Shown here one piece after another: positions 33,513-44,200 of a stretch of DNA of 64,000 bases. The DNA lies in NCBI RefSeq assembly GCF_014493765.1, contig NZ_JACTVJ010000005.1, positions 779,408 through 843,407 on the forward strand, given 5' to 3'. Under the pieces are notes generated by a model, which had not been told where the DNA came from, did no database searches, and saw only the letters and a program-made list of their open reading frames with translations. How positions within the stretch are numbered: position 1 is the stretch's first letter; the number at the start of each line of letters is the position of its first letter. Source of the DNA: Streptomyces polyasparticus. Lineage in GTDB: Bacteria > Actinomycetota > Actinomycetes > Streptomycetales > Streptomycetaceae. The position numbers were made by a program, and so were the translations under genes.

Positions 33513-34288
33513 GAACGGGCCGTCTCTCGCTGGTCTGCGGTGAAGTGGTCGAGGTTTCCCGCGAGCGCGTCCACGAGGAGCGCCGGGCTGTCCGTGAGGA
33601 GCATGTGGCCCCCGGGCACCCACACCGTGCGGCTGTGCTCCGCGAACAGCTCCCAGCCCTCGGTGCGTTCCTCCGGGCAGAGCGGGTCCTCGTCCCCGAA
33701 CACGGTGAGCAGCGGGCAGGCGAGCCGCGGTTCCGGGGCCGTCGCGTACTCCTCGACGGCCCGCATGTCCCCGAGGATCGGCGGAAGCAACAGCTCCAGC
33801 ATCTCCTCGTTGGCCGCGAGCGAGTCGGGAACGCCGCCGAACTCCCGTAGCAGGGCGAGAATCCGTACGGGATCGTCGGTGTCGCGCAGCCGCGGCCGGC
33901 CCGGGTCGGGTGCCCGGTCGACCGCCCATTGGGACACCGCCGCGAACCCGGTGACCGCGTTGTCCCCCTCGGACTGCAGAGCCCGTACGGCCTCCAGGGC
34001 GAGGATCGCGCCCGAGCAGACCCCGACGACGATCAGCGGCGCGGTGCCGGGCAGGGCGCGCAGGGTGGCGGTGACATCCGCGACCAGGTCCGCCAGGTCC
34101 TCGGTGTGCTCGCGTACGCGGGACTCGCGGCCGGGCAGCCGTGCCGTCGCCACCAGCCAGTCGGCGGGGGCGTGCGCGGCGAAGCCGGAGCCGCTCGCCG
34201 CGCCCGCGCCGGCGTGCGGGACGAGCAGCAACCGCAGCGCGGCGTGCTCCGGTGCGGCGCCCTTGAGCGTGAAGGTCTTCGCGCTCAC
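33509..34288 (-). CDS. Type II thioesterase (alpha/beta hydrolase)
   Basis: 259-aa protein typical of editing or release thioesterases in PKS/NRPS clusters. It has LLLVPHAGAGAASGSGFA near the N-terminus, the nucleophile Ser in GVCSGAILALE (about residue 91), the acid in VFGDEDPLCP and His in VPGGHMLL. As the modular proteins here carry no integrated TE, it may perform chain release as well as editing. The start is GTG 34288; the stop overlaps the A-PCP start. It follows the aminopeptidase gene by 4 bp. Confidence 0.93.
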   Translation of the reverse strand: MSAKTFTLKGAAPEHAALRLLLVPHAGAGAASGSGFAAHAPADWLVATARLPGRESRVREHTEDLADLVADVTATLRALPGTAPLIVVGVCSGAILALEAVRALQSEGDNAVTGFAAVSQWAVDRAPDPGRPRLRDTDDPVRILALLREFGGVPDSLAANEEMLELLLPPILGDMRAVEEYATAPEPRLACPLLTVFGDEDPLCPEERTEGWELFAEHSRTVWVPGGHMLLTDSPALLVDALAGNLDHFTADQRETARS

Positions 34289-34292
34289 GCCC

Positions 34293-35621
34293 TCACCCGG
34301 CCGTCACGAACGCGCCCAGCGCACGCGCCAGGTGGCCCGGATCGTGGGTGCCGACGAGTTCGCGGGCCGAGTGCATGGACAGACCCGGCACACCCACGTC
34401 GACGGTCGTGACGCCGAGGCGGGCGGCGGTGAGCGGGCCGATGGACGTGCCGCACGGCATGGCGTTGTTCGACACGAACCGCTGCCAGGGCACCCCGGCC
34501 CGTTCGCAGGCGGAGACGAACGCGGCGTAGCCGGTGCCCTCGGTGGCGTACCGCTGGTTGACGTTGACCTTGATCACCGGGCCGCCGTTGGGCAGCGGGT
34601 GGTTGTCGGGGTCGTGCCGCTCGGCGTAGTTGGGGTGGATGGCGTGCGACATGTCGGCGGAGACGCACAGGGCGTCGGCGAGCGCCCGCTCCCAGTCCTC
34701 CCTGCTGCCGCCGCGCGCCGCGACCGAGCGACTCAACACCCTTTCCAGGAGCGGCCCTTGGGCGCCGGTCTCGGATCCGCTGCCGACCTCTTCGTGGTCG
34801 AAGGCGGCGAGCACCGGTATCCGGGAGCCGGCCGTCCCGACGGAGTTGATCAGCGCGGTGACGCCCGCGTGCACCGAGACCAGGTTGTCGAGGCGGGACG
34901 AGACCAGGAACTCGCGCCGGGCACCGAGCAGCCCGGGCTCCTGTGTGTCGTGCAGCATCAGGTCCCAGCCGAGCACATCGGACGCGTCGATCCCGGCGGC
35001 CCGCGCGACGCGGGCGAGCAGCGCGCCCTGCTCCGGGGCGCCGAGCGACCAGACGGGCTGGGTCTGGCGCTGACGGTCCAGGGCGAGTCCGTCGTTCACA
35101 CCGCGGTCGAGATGGATCGCCAACTGCGGTACGCGAAGGAGTGGTTCGTCGAGCAGGACGAGCGGCTGACTGCCGTCGCGCAGCGTGAGCCGGCCGGAGA
35201 TGCCGAGGTCACGGTCGAGCCAGGTGTTCAGCGGCACGCCGCCGTAGATCTCGACGGCGATCTGCCGCCAGCCGGCCGCACCGGTGTCGGGAGTCGGCTT
35301 GACCCGCAGGTTCGGTGAGTCGGTGTGCGCGCCCATGATGCGGAACGGGGCGTGCGCGGGCGCGTCCTCGGGGACGTACCAGGCGATCAGCGCACCGCCC
35401 TTCGCCAGGTAGCGGCCGCCCGCGCTGCCGGTCCATTTCTCGGTCCCGGTCAGCTCGGTGAAACCGGCCTTCTCCAGGCGCCGCGCCGCCTGGGCCACCG
35501 CGTGGTAGGGCGAGGGGCTGTCGCGCAGGAACGCGAGGAGGTCGGTCACGTGGTCGTCCGCGGCGGGTCGCGTCCTTTCCGCCTCGCCGGACACGGTCAT
35601 GTCGTTGCCGGACACTGTCAT
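34293..35621 (-). CDS. M18 family aminopeptidase within the PKS/NRPS operon
   Basis: 442-aa zinc aminopeptidase of the M18 (aspartyl aminopeptidase/ApeB) family. Metal and catalytic motifs are GAHTDSPNLRVK, SRLDNLVSVHAG, AAFDHEEVGSGSETGA, ADMSHAIHPNY and the C-terminal PGLSMHSARELVGTHD. There is no signal peptide, so it is cytosolic. The ATG at 35621 overlaps the stop of the large NRPS gene, so it is translated with the assembly line. Housekeeping M18 enzymes are normally encoded elsewhere; here it may be a drug-resistant target copy or a maturation peptidase. Confidence 0.93.
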   Translation of the reverse strand: MTVSGNDMTVSGEAERTRPAADDHVTDLLAFLRDSPSPYHAVAQAARRLEKAGFTELTGTEKWTGSAGGRYLAKGGALIAWYVPEDAPAHAPFRIMGAHTDSPNLRVKPTPDTGAAGWRQIAVEIYGGVPLNTWLDRDLGISGRLTLRDGSQPLVLLDEPLLRVPQLAIHLDRGVNDGLALDRQRQTQPVWSLGAPEQGALLARVARAAGIDASDVLGWDLMLHDTQEPGLLGARREFLVSSRLDNLVSVHAGVTALINSVGTAGSRIPVLAAFDHEEVGSGSETGAQGPLLERVLSRSVAARGGSREDWERALADALCVSADMSHAIHPNYAERHDPDNHPLPNGGPVIKVNVNQRYATEGTGYAAFVSACERAGVPWQRFVSNNAMPCGTSIGPLTAARLGVTTVDVGVPGLSMHSARELVGTHDPGHLARALGAFVTAG

Positions 35622-38600
35622 AGGGAATCCGCTTCCTGGTTCGTCGGGAGAGGGTGGAGCCAGGCCGCCAGGGGCCGTTCGGGACGGGCGCACAGCTCGT
35701 CGGCCAGCGTGATGTAGGAGGAGAGGAGTTGCTCGGCGCTCTCCTCGTCCCACAGGTCGGCCGAGTATTCGAGGAAGGTGCGCATACCGCGCGCCGGGTC
35801 GCGGCGCGGCGAGAGTCCGAAGACGAGCTCGGCGCGGGCGACCGGTGGCGCGAGGTCTTCGACCTCGATGCCGAGCCCGGGGATCTCGACGTCGGTGTCG
35901 GCGTAGTTCTGGAACGCGAGGACGTTCGGCACCCGGTCAGGCACCTCTTCCGCGCCCGCGTCCCGCATCGCCTGCATGATGCGTGCGGTGGGCAGCACAT
36001 GGGCCATGACGGCCAGCGACTCGGCGCCGATCCGCGTCACGAGCTCGGCGAAGGACTCGTCCGGCTCGATCCGTACGCGCACCATCACCGAGGTGGACAC
36101 CATCGCGACGAGCGAGTCGGCGGCCGTGCCCTCCCGGTTCGCGTAGGGGACGGCGAGCAGGACGTCCCGCTCGCCGGCCAGCCGGGCCAGGTGCACACCG
36201 AGCGCGGCCGCGGCGACCGCGAACGGCGTCATGTGTGCGGCGGCGGCGACCTCCTCGATCCTTGCGCGCAGCGGCCCGGACACGGTTCCCCGCACCGTGC
36301 CGCCGTCACCGCTGAGCCGCTCGGGACGCGGCCGGTCGGTGGGGGTGTCGAGGCGGCAGGGCACGCCCTGCAGATAGTCGGCGCAGAACGCGGCGCGGCG
36401 CGCCTGCGCCGCGCTGTCGTACAGGGCGAGTTGCTCGCGTGCGTAATCCGTGGCCTGTAGGGAGGGCGCGGGCAGCGTGTGCGGAACGCCTGCGGCGGCG
36501 GCCGTGTAGAGCTCGGCCAGCTCCTGTACGAGGACGGAGACGGACCAGCCGTCGGCGCTGATGTGGTGCAGCACGAACATCAGCACCCACTCGTCCTGCG
36601 TCACCCGCAGCAGCCGGGTCCGCGGAAAGGTGGGCACGGTCAGGTCGAAGGGCTCGGCCGCCAGGCGCCGGCAGACCGCGTCGGCACGGGCCCGCGCCTT
36701 GTCCGGGGCGAGTCGTGACAGGTCGTCGACGCGCAGCTTGGGCGCGGGTGCGGCGACCACCTCCTGCCACCAGGCCTCGTCGGTGTCCTGGTGGTAGCGG
36801 GTGCGCAACGCATGGTGGCGCTCGACGAGTTGGCCCAGCGCCGTGCGCAGCGCGTCCGGGTCGAGGTCGCCCTTGAAGCGGATACGCGTGGGGATGTTCC
36901 AGACCTGAGCCTGCGGGAAGCCGTAGTGGCCCGCGATCATGCGGTCCTGTTGGGGGCTGACGGGGGCGCGGTCGACGACGGCCTCGGGGGTGTCCCCCTC
37001 CGCACGCCGAGGCTCGCCGCTCGTCAGGTCGAGCCGACGCGCCATCGCCCCGTACGTCGCGTCGGCGAAGAACTCCGCGAGGGGCACCTCGGCCCCCAGC
37101 TCGTCCCGGACGCGGTTCACGAGCCGGATCGCCAGGATCGAGTTGCCGCCGAGATCGAAGAAGTTGGCTTCGTCCGGCACCTCGTCGACGTCGAGGAGGG
37201 TCTGCCAGATGTGACGCAACCGCTCGATGCTTGACGGCAGTTGGTGGCTCTCCTCGACCTGGGGCGCCGCGTCCGCCCACTCCTCGCGAGCGGGCTTCGC
37301 ACGGGTGTCCCGTACGAACTCCGCCCCGCCTTCCGTCAGCGCGGACAGCACCCGGTCCAGGTCCTCCAGATACCCGTGTGCGGTCCCGGCGTCATAGAGA
37401 TCGGAGTCGTAGCGGATCCGCAGCCGCAGGCCGCTCGGTGTGCGCACCGCCATCAGGGCGAGCTCCAGGGGCGCGGACGAGGTGCCGCCCGCGGTCTGCC
37501 CGGCCCTCAGGCCCGGCAGCGTGATCCGGGTCAGCGGCGCCGTGTCCAGGTCCGCGGAGACCGCGATGAGCGGGCGCGGATTGCCCGGGTCAGGATGGAT
37601 CCGGGTCAACAGCTCGTCCAGGTCGACGTGTTGGTGCCGGTCGGCGTCGAACAGGGCGTCCCGTGTGGCCCGTACGGCATCCGCCACCGGCATCCCGTCC
37701 GTGAGCGCGGCGCGCAGCGGCAGCACCGCCGCGTGGAAGCCGACGGTGTGCTCGGCGCCGGGTGCGCGCCGTCCGAACGTGGAGCCCACGAGGAACTCGT
37801 CGAGCCCGGAGCGTTCCCGCAGCACCAGGTGCCAGGCGGTCAGGAGCGTGGCGAACAGCGTGACGCCGTGCCGGCCGCTCCACTCCTGCAGCGCACGCGA
37901 CCGGGTGGCGTCGAGGTCGAGTTCGGCCGCGGCACCGGCGCCCGTCACGCGGCGGCCGCGCGGCCGGTCCGTCGGCAGGGCGAGGACGGGCGGCAGCGGT
38001 GCCAGGTACTTCAGCCACCACTCCAAGTCCTCGTTCCCCGTGGGGGGTTCGGGCGCTTCGAGCGTGGTGCCCGCGGGCCCGTCGAAGCGCGCAGGGCGGC
38101 CCTCCACGCGCGCCGTGTAGAACTCCTGCAGATCGTCGGCGAGCAGCCGCGCCGAATGTCCGTCCGTGATCAGGTGGTGCAGGCCGAGCACCAGAACATG
38201 GTCGTCGTCGGCCGACGACACCAGCCGGGGCGTGAACAGCGGCCCTTCGGCGAGGTCGTAGGGCCTGGTGCTCTCCTCGCGCAGCACCTGCGCGATCGCC
38301 GTCCCGGAGTCCTGCCCCCGTACGTCGGTCACCGTCAGCGAGGCGCGGGGCGCGTCCCGTACGACCTGCTGGAGCAGGCCGTCGGCGCCGCCCGCGCGGA
38401 AGACGGTGCGCAGTCCCGCATGCCGGTCGACCAGGTCGTCGACGGCGGCGGTGAGCGCCGGGACGTCGAGCCTGCCGTGCAGGCGTACGGACTGGATCTC
38501 GTTGTACGCGGAGCGGTCACCGATCAGCTGGGCGGCGAGCCAGAGCCTGCGCTGGGCGGCGGTCGCGGGGGCGCTCGACTCGGGTGCGGCCCGGACAGCC

Positions 38601-41233
38601 CCCACCGCTTCGGAGTCCTCGTCCTGAGCGGCGATCCGCAGCGCGTCCAAGTGCTCGAGACCGGACCGCAGCAGGTCCCCCGGCATCCCGAAGTCCACCA
38701 GCGCGGCGATCTCGTCGACCCCGGCCGCTCGCAGAGCCGCCACCACCGGGGCGCAGGTCTGAGGGGTGCCGATGAGTGCGCGTTCGTCGCAGTAGCGGTC
38801 GTAGGCGCGCAGGAAGAGGTAGTCCAGGTCCTCGTCGCTCGCCTGCGCCACCTGCTCGGGCCCGTCGGCGACGGCGCCGGCGGCGGAGCGCATCTGCAGC
38901 GAGGAGCGCAGATAGCGGAGCATCGGTTCGCGGGCCTGCTCGCGGGCGGTGGTGTGGTCCTCGCCGAGGTAGGTGTGCAGCAGGACGGTGACCCGGCCCG
39001 CGTCCGGGTCGAGGCCGTGCCGGGCGCGTGTGGCGCGGTAGTGGGCGATGTTCTCCGCGAGTTCGGGCACGGTCTGGTGCATCAGGTTCGTGACGATGCC
39101 CAGATCGCGGCGGGCCGCCTCCTCGTACGAGGCACGCCGCCCTGAGGTCGCGAGATGGAGGGGCGGCTGTTCCTGTACGGGACGCGGATATGTGCGGACG
39201 TCGACGGAACTGCCGTCACCGCTCGTCCGCCGCACCGTGCCGCCGGCCCACAGCGCACGGACCTCGTCCAGGTGCGCGAAGGCCACCTCGGTGCGGCGTG
39301 CGAAACGGTCGGGGTGCAGGGCGAAGTCCTGCGCGTGCCAGCCGGTCGCGCAGCCGAGCCCGACCCGCCCGCCGGAGAGCCGGTCCACGACCGCCCACTC
39401 CTCGGCGACCCGCACCGGGTCGTGCAGCGGAAGGACCACGGAGCCGGCGTTCAGGCGGATCCGCTCCGTCTCACGGGCCAGGGCCGAGGCGAGCACGGCC
39501 GGGTTGGGGAAGAGGCCGCCGAAGGAGTGGAAGTGCCGCTCGGGGATCCACACCGAGCTGAAGCCCCGCTCGTCCGCGAAGCGCGCGGTGCCGACGATCC
39601 GCTCGTACGCCTCCGAGGTGTCCTCGCTGTCGGGGTAGTCCCCGAAGAAGTAGACACCGAAGTCGGGAGCGGGGCGCGCCGGTTGGGGTGCGGGGCGCGG
39701 GACCGGACGCGGGGCGGGGCTCGTACGCGGGAAGAAGCCGCCGGTCCGCAGGGCCCGCAGCGAGTCCTTGACGGCGGAAGCGACCCGTTCGGCATCGGCG
39801 TCGGTGTGGGCGGTCGAGAGATAGAAGCTGCGCCATTCCCATACGTAGACCCCGCGCAGAAGCAGGTGCTGGTAGAGCAGCTCCATGTCGGCGCGGTGCT
39901 TGAAGCGGAACATGGACCCGAAATGGGCCATTTCCAGCGGGAATTCCTCCTCGCGGAAGAAGGTGTTGAGGTCGTGGGCGAGTGCGTCGGTGCGGGCGTT
40001 GAGCCCTTCCTGGAGCGCGGGACCTTCCGCCTCCAGGTGGGTGAGCACGGCCTTGGCGGCGGCCATCGACAGCGGATGCTGCATATACGTTCCGCCGAAG
40101 AACGTGGTCTCGGCCTCCGGGCGGCTGTCGTCGCCGTAGCGCCAGTAGCCGCCGTCGACGCCGTCGAGCAGGTCGGCGCGGCCTGCGATGGCGCCGATCG
40201 GGAAGCCGCTGCCGAGCGCCTTGCCGTACGTGGCGAGGTCGGGGACCACGCCGAAGTGGTGCTGTGCGCCGCGCGGGTGCGGGCGCAGGCCGGTGAGCAT
40301 CTCGTCGAAGAGCAGGACGATGCCGCGCCGCTCGGTCAGCTCCCGCAGCTGCGCCATGAAAGCGAGCGGACGCAGGCCTGGGTTGCGGCACTGCACCGGC
40401 TCCACGACCACGGCGGCGATCGTGTCGGCGTGGGCGGCGATGGTGTCCAGGGCCTCCTGGCTGCCGTATTCGAGGACGAGCAGATCGGCGACCGCGTTCT
40501 CCGGGATGCCGCGCGAGACCGGAACGGCCCGCAGGCCGTCGGGTCCTGGGCGGCCGAGCACCGTGTCGATGTGCCCGTGGTAGGAGCCGCGGAACATCAC
40601 CACGCGGTCGCGTCCGGTCGCGGCGCGGGCGAGCCGGATCGCGGCGGAGTTCGCCTCCGTGCCGGAGTTCGCGAAGGCGACGCGCTGCAGTCCGGTCAGG
40701 CGGGCGAGCCGCTCGGCGACCTCACCGGCCTCGACGGGCCGGGGCCCGAACCTCAGGCCGTTCGCGAGATGCGCCTGCACGGCCTCGGTGACGAACTCGG
40801 GTTCGTGGCCGAAGAGGAGAGCGCCGAAACCCATGGTGATGTCGGTGTAGTCGTTGCCGTCGACATCGGTCAGGCGGGCCCCGCGGGCCGACCGGGCCGC
40901 GAGCGGGTAGAGGGTCTCCTTGGTGGATCGGCGGAAGCCCACCGCGGCCCGGCTGTCGGCGAGCACGGCACGCTGCCGCTGCGCCGTCTCCTTGGAGGTA
41001 CGGGTGCGCTCGCTCAACTCCCGCGCGAGCTGGGCGGCATGGGCCCGCTGCCGCTCGTCGGCCCGGTCCCCCGCCATGCCGGAGCCCTCGGGGAGGCTCA
41101 CGCGGGGGCCGTGCACTTCGGCGCCGGTGATCTCCGTTGCCTGCGCTTCGGCCTTCGCCTCTTTGGCGCGGTTCAGCTGTTCCGTCAGGGCTCGTGAGAG
41201 CTCGGCGGCACGGTCCGCCGCTGTGGTGTTCAT
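35618..41233 (-). CDS. Hybrid protein: aminotransferase-LLM monooxygenase-C-PCP-C
   Basis: 1871-aa multidomain enzyme. Residues 1-90 are a coiled-coil-like docking region. A class III PLP aminotransferase (about 95-500) has the PLP lysine in ATYGKALGSGFP (about 337). A luciferase-like flavin monooxygenase (about 522-870) has SSVWIPERHFHSFGG and LGCATGWHAQDF. C1 (about 886-1320) has HHLITDG, the PCP has FFDLGGNSI (Ser about 1361) and C2 (about 1423-1860) has HHISADGWS. There is no A domain. The beta-ketoacyl chain on the preceding ACP would be aminated and hydroxylated, then passed through two peptide-bond steps. AMT-monooxygenase pairs of this kind build 3-amino-2-hydroxy acids in microginin assembly. 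Confidence 0.92.
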   Translation of the reverse strand: MNTTAADRAAELSRALTEQLNRAKEAKAEAQATEITGAEVHGPRVSLPEGSGMAGDRADERQRAHAAQLARELSERTRTSKETAQRQRAVLADSRAAVGFRRSTKETLYPLAARSARGARLTDVDGNDYTDITMGFGALLFGHEPEFVTEAVQAHLANGLRFGPRPVEAGEVAERLARLTGLQRVAFANSGTEANSAAIRLARAATGRDRVVMFRGSYHGHIDTVLGRPGPDGLRAVPVSRGIPENAVADLLVLEYGSQEALDTIAAHADTIAAVVVEPVQCRNPGLRPLAFMAQLRELTERRGIVLLFDEMLTGLRPHPRGAQHHFGVVPDLATYGKALGSGFPIGAIAGRADLLDGVDGGYWRYGDDSRPEAETTFFGGTYMQHPLSMAAAKAVLTHLEAEGPALQEGLNARTDALAHDLNTFFREEEFPLEMAHFGSMFRFKHRADMELLYQHLLLRGVYVWEWRSFYLSTAHTDADAERVASAVKDSLRALRTGGFFPRTSPAPRPVPRPAPQPARPAPDFGVYFFGDYPDSEDTSEAYERIVGTARFADERGFSSVWIPERHFHSFGGLFPNPAVLASALARETERIRLNAGSVVLPLHDPVRVAEEWAVVDRLSGGRVGLGCATGWHAQDFALHPDRFARRTEVAFAHLDEVRALWAGGTVRRTSGDGSSVDVRTYPRPVQEQPPLHLATSGRRASYEEAARRDLGIVTNLMHQTVPELAENIAHYRATRARHGLDPDAGRVTVLLHTYLGEDHTTAREQAREPMLRYLRSSLQMRSAAGAVADGPEQVAQASDEDLDYLFLRAYDRYCDERALIGTPQTCAPVVAALRAAGVDEIAALVDFGMPGDLLRSGLEHLDALRIAAQDEDSEAVGAVRAAPESSAPATAAQRRLWLAAQLIGDRSAYNEIQSVRLHGRLDVPALTAAVDDLVDRHAGLRTVFRAGGADGLLQQVVRDAPRASLTVTDVRGQDSGTAIAQVLREESTRPYDLAEGPLFTPRLVSSADDDHVLVLGLHHLITDGHSARLLADDLQEFYTARVEGRPARFDGPAGTTLEAPEPPTGNEDLEWWLKYLAPLPPVLALPTDRPRGRRVTGAGAAAELDLDATRSRALQEWSGRHGVTLFATLLTAWHLVLRERSGLDEFLVGSTFGRRAPGAEHTVGFHAAVLPLRAALTDGMPVADAVRATRDALFDADRHQHVDLDELLTRIHPDPGNPRPLIAVSADLDTAPLTRITLPGLRAGQTAGGTSSAPLELALMAVRTPSGLRLRIRYDSDLYDAGTAHGYLEDLDRVLSALTEGGAEFVRDTRAKPAREEWADAAPQVEESHQLPSSIERLRHIWQTLLDVDEVPDEANFFDLGGNSILAIRLVNRVRDELGAEVPLAEFFADATYGAMARRLDLTSGEPRRAEGDTPEAVVDRAPVSPQQDRMIAGHYGFPQAQVWNIPTRIRFKGDLDPDALRTALGQLVERHHALRTRYHQDTDEAWWQEVVAAPAPKLRVDDLSRLAPDKARARADAVCRRLAAEPFDLTVPTFPRTRLLRVTQDEWVLMFVLHHISADGWSVSVLVQELAELYTAAAAGVPHTLPAPSLQATDYAREQLALYDSAAQARRAAFCADYLQGVPCRLDTPTDRPRPERLSGDGGTVRGTVSGPLRARIEEVAAAAHMTPFAVAAAALGVHLARLAGERDVLLAVPYANREGTAADSLVAMVSTSVMVRVRIEPDESFAELVTRIGAESLAVMAHVLPTARIMQAMRDAGAEEVPDRVPNVLAFQNYADTDVEIPGLGIEVEDLAPPVARAELVFGLSPRRDPARGMRTFLEYSADLWDEESAEQLLSSYITLADELCARPERPLAAWLHPLPTNQEADSL

Positions 41234-44200
41234 TCGGCCGCACGTCCCGCGCCCAGCAGGGCAACGGCTTCCGAGAGCTGGGTCAGCATCGCCGCCTGCG
41301 TCTCGGCCAACAGATTGACCTGCCGGGTGAGTTCGGCGATCTCGGCGCGCGTGGCCCATGTGCCGGCGGCCGGATCCTGCGGGGGCGTGACGGGCGGGGC
41401 AGGCGTCACGGGCGCGGCGGTTGCAGTCGCCGTGGACACGGCCGGTTCGGTCTTCGCGGGCGTGATCACCTCGGCCCGCGGCGCCGGCACGGGCCGCTCC
41501 CTGCGCTCCGCTATCAGGCGCGCGGTGAGCTCGGGCGTCCCCGCCTCCTCCAGGATCTCGCGTATCGCGATCCTGACCCCGAACTCGGCCTCCAGCTGCC
41601 GCAGCATGCCGATCAGTTGCAGAGAGTCGGCGCCCAGCCCGACATACGTCCCTGCCGGCGTCACCTCGGCGAGGTCGAAGCCGAGCTGGCGTGCGGCGAG
41701 TTCGCGCACACGGGCCAGAACAGTGCTGTCCTGTGCGGTCGAGGAGTCCACTGAGAACATCTCCTTCTGCGGTACGGGAGCGGGCGGCGTGCCCGTCCAG
41801 TAGGAGCGGTGGTGAAAGGGGTAGGTGGGCAGCGGGATCCGGCGACCCCCGCAGCCGGCCAGGAGCGCGTCCCAGTCGAGCTCGGCTCCGGCGCAGTGCA
41901 GTCCCGCCACGGCCGCCCAGAGGCCGGTGACGCCGCGCGCCCGCCCCTGCGTGGGCAGACACGGCACCTCGGGCAGCGCGCGTCGCGCCATACCGGTCAG
42001 GGGCGCGCCGGGGCCGAGTTCGAGGAGTACGGAGCGGTCGGCGAGCGCCCGCAGGACGGCGCCGAAGTCGGCGGTGTGCCGGGCCTGGCGGACCAGATAG
42101 TCGGCGTCGGGTCGCCAACCGGGGGCGCGCACCCGGCCGTCGAGCCCTGAGACGAACTCGACGTCCAGCGCCCGCAGTTCACTCTTCTCCACCACCGTGC
42201 GCAGCTCGTCGAGTACCGGGGCGAGCAGTGCGGAGTGGAAGGCGCGGTCGACCGGGAGCTCTTCGCAGGGGACATCGGTGAGGCGGGCGCGTGCCGCCGC
42301 GACGGCTTCCGGGCGGCCGGCCAGGACATGGTGGGCGGGCCCGTTCGACACGGCCAGTTCGACGGAGCCGTCGAGCGCGTCGAGCAGCGCCCGGACGCGG
42401 TCGTACGGGGCGAACACCGCGAGCATCGCCCCGGGTTCGGTGTCCTGCATGAGCCGGCCCCTGCGGCACAGGAGCCGCATGCCGTCCTCGAGTGACAGCG
42501 CCCCGGCCACGCACAGGGCCGCGTACTCGCCGACGCTGTGCCCGGCGACCGCCGCGGGACGCACCCCGAGCCGGCGCCACAGCCGGGCCTGCGCCATCTG
42601 GAAGGCGAACAGGGCCGGCTGCGCAAACGCCGTGTCCCACCGCCCGGGCCCTTCGCCCGCGACGAGCCGCGCCAGGAAGTCCTCTTCACCGGTCTCGTCG
42701 CGATGGATCCGTGCGCAGAGGTCCAGGGTCTCGGCCACGACCGGGAAGCGTTCGGCGAGCGCGGCCGCCATGCCCGGTACGGCCCCGCCCTGCCCGCTGA
42801 ACAGGAACACGGGACCAACCTCGCCGTTCACCACGCCGGTGCGGTACAAGGCATCCGCGGGCCGCCCGGCGAGGAACGCCTCAAGGCCCTCGGCGAGCCC
42901 GCGTGTCCCCGAGCCGGTCACCACCAGCCGGTGCTCGAAGTGACCGCGGCCGAGGGCGGTCGTGGTCAGGAGATCGGCGGGGTCGAGCCCCGGGTCCCGT
43001 ATCAGCGCCGTATGGAAGGAACGGGCGTACTCCTCAAGGGCCTTGGGGTCGCGGGCGGACAGCGGGAGCAGGCCGGGCACAGCGTCCTGCTCGCCTGACG
43101 GCGAGTGCTGTTCACGGCGAGGCGCGGGTGGCGCCTCTTCCAGGATCACGTGCGCGTTGGTGCCTCCCATGCCGATGGAGTGCACGCCCGCACGGCGAGG
43201 GGCAGAGGGGGCGAGAGGCCAGGGCATGGTGGCGCGCGGCAGCACGAACGGGCTGTCCTCCAGGGCGAGCCGGGGGTTCGGCCGGGTGTAGTTCACCAGC
43301 GGCGGTACGACGCCGTGGCGCAGCACGAGGATCGCCTTGATCAGGCCGGCCAGGCCCGCGGCGCTGTCCAGATGCCCGATGGCCGGCTTCGTCGAGCCGA
43401 GCGCACAGAAGCCCTTGCGGCCGGTGTGCCGCCGGAAGGCCTCGGTGAGCGCGGTGAACTCGATCGGATCGCCCTTCAAGGTGCCCGTCCCATGGGCTTC
43501 CAAGTAGCCGATCGACTCCGCCGTCACCCCGGCCGACTCCAGTGCGCCGAGCACCGCGTCGCGCTGCCCCGCGACCCCGGGAGCGGCGAAACCGGCCTTG
43601 TCCGCACCGTCGTTGGTGACCGCCGAGCCGAGGATCACCGCATGCACGGTGTCCCCGTCGGCACGTGCGCGCTCCAGCGGCTTGAGCACCACCGCGGCCA
43701 CCCCGTTGCCGCCCACCGTGCCGTCGGCCTCCGCGTCGAAGGCGCGGACCGCGCCGGTGGGCGAGAGCGTCGAGCCCCGGACGTGCCGGTGTCCGGTGAT
43801 CTGCGGCAGATGCAGCGCGGCCGAGCCGACCACCATCAGCTCCGCGTCGCCCGCGAGCAGTGCCTGGCAGGCCAGGTGGACCGAGACGAGGGCGCTGGAA
43901 CAGGCCGTGGCGACATTGACCGCAGGGCCGTCGAGGCCGAGCCGGAACGCGGCCCGATTGGCCGTGAAATCCGGGTAGTTGCCCACCTGGATCTGCTTGG
44001 TGGCCGTCCAGTCCTCGGCCCACCGGTCCGTGTCGATGTTCTGCGCGAGATAGCTGTGCAGCGAGTACAGGCGGTAACCGACGCTCGCGTACACCCCGAC
44101 GCGCGCTCCGGTGCCCGCGTATCCGGCGTCCTCCAGGGCGTGCCACGCGCATTCCAGGAAGAGGCGCTGCTGCGGGTCCGTGACCGTTGCCTCGCGCCCG

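Noticed and set aside
37241-41197. Plus-strand open frames of more than 600 codons opposite the NRPS genes
   Set aside because: The minus strand encodes unmistakable AMT, LLM, C and PCP domains; the plus frames show no family pattern.
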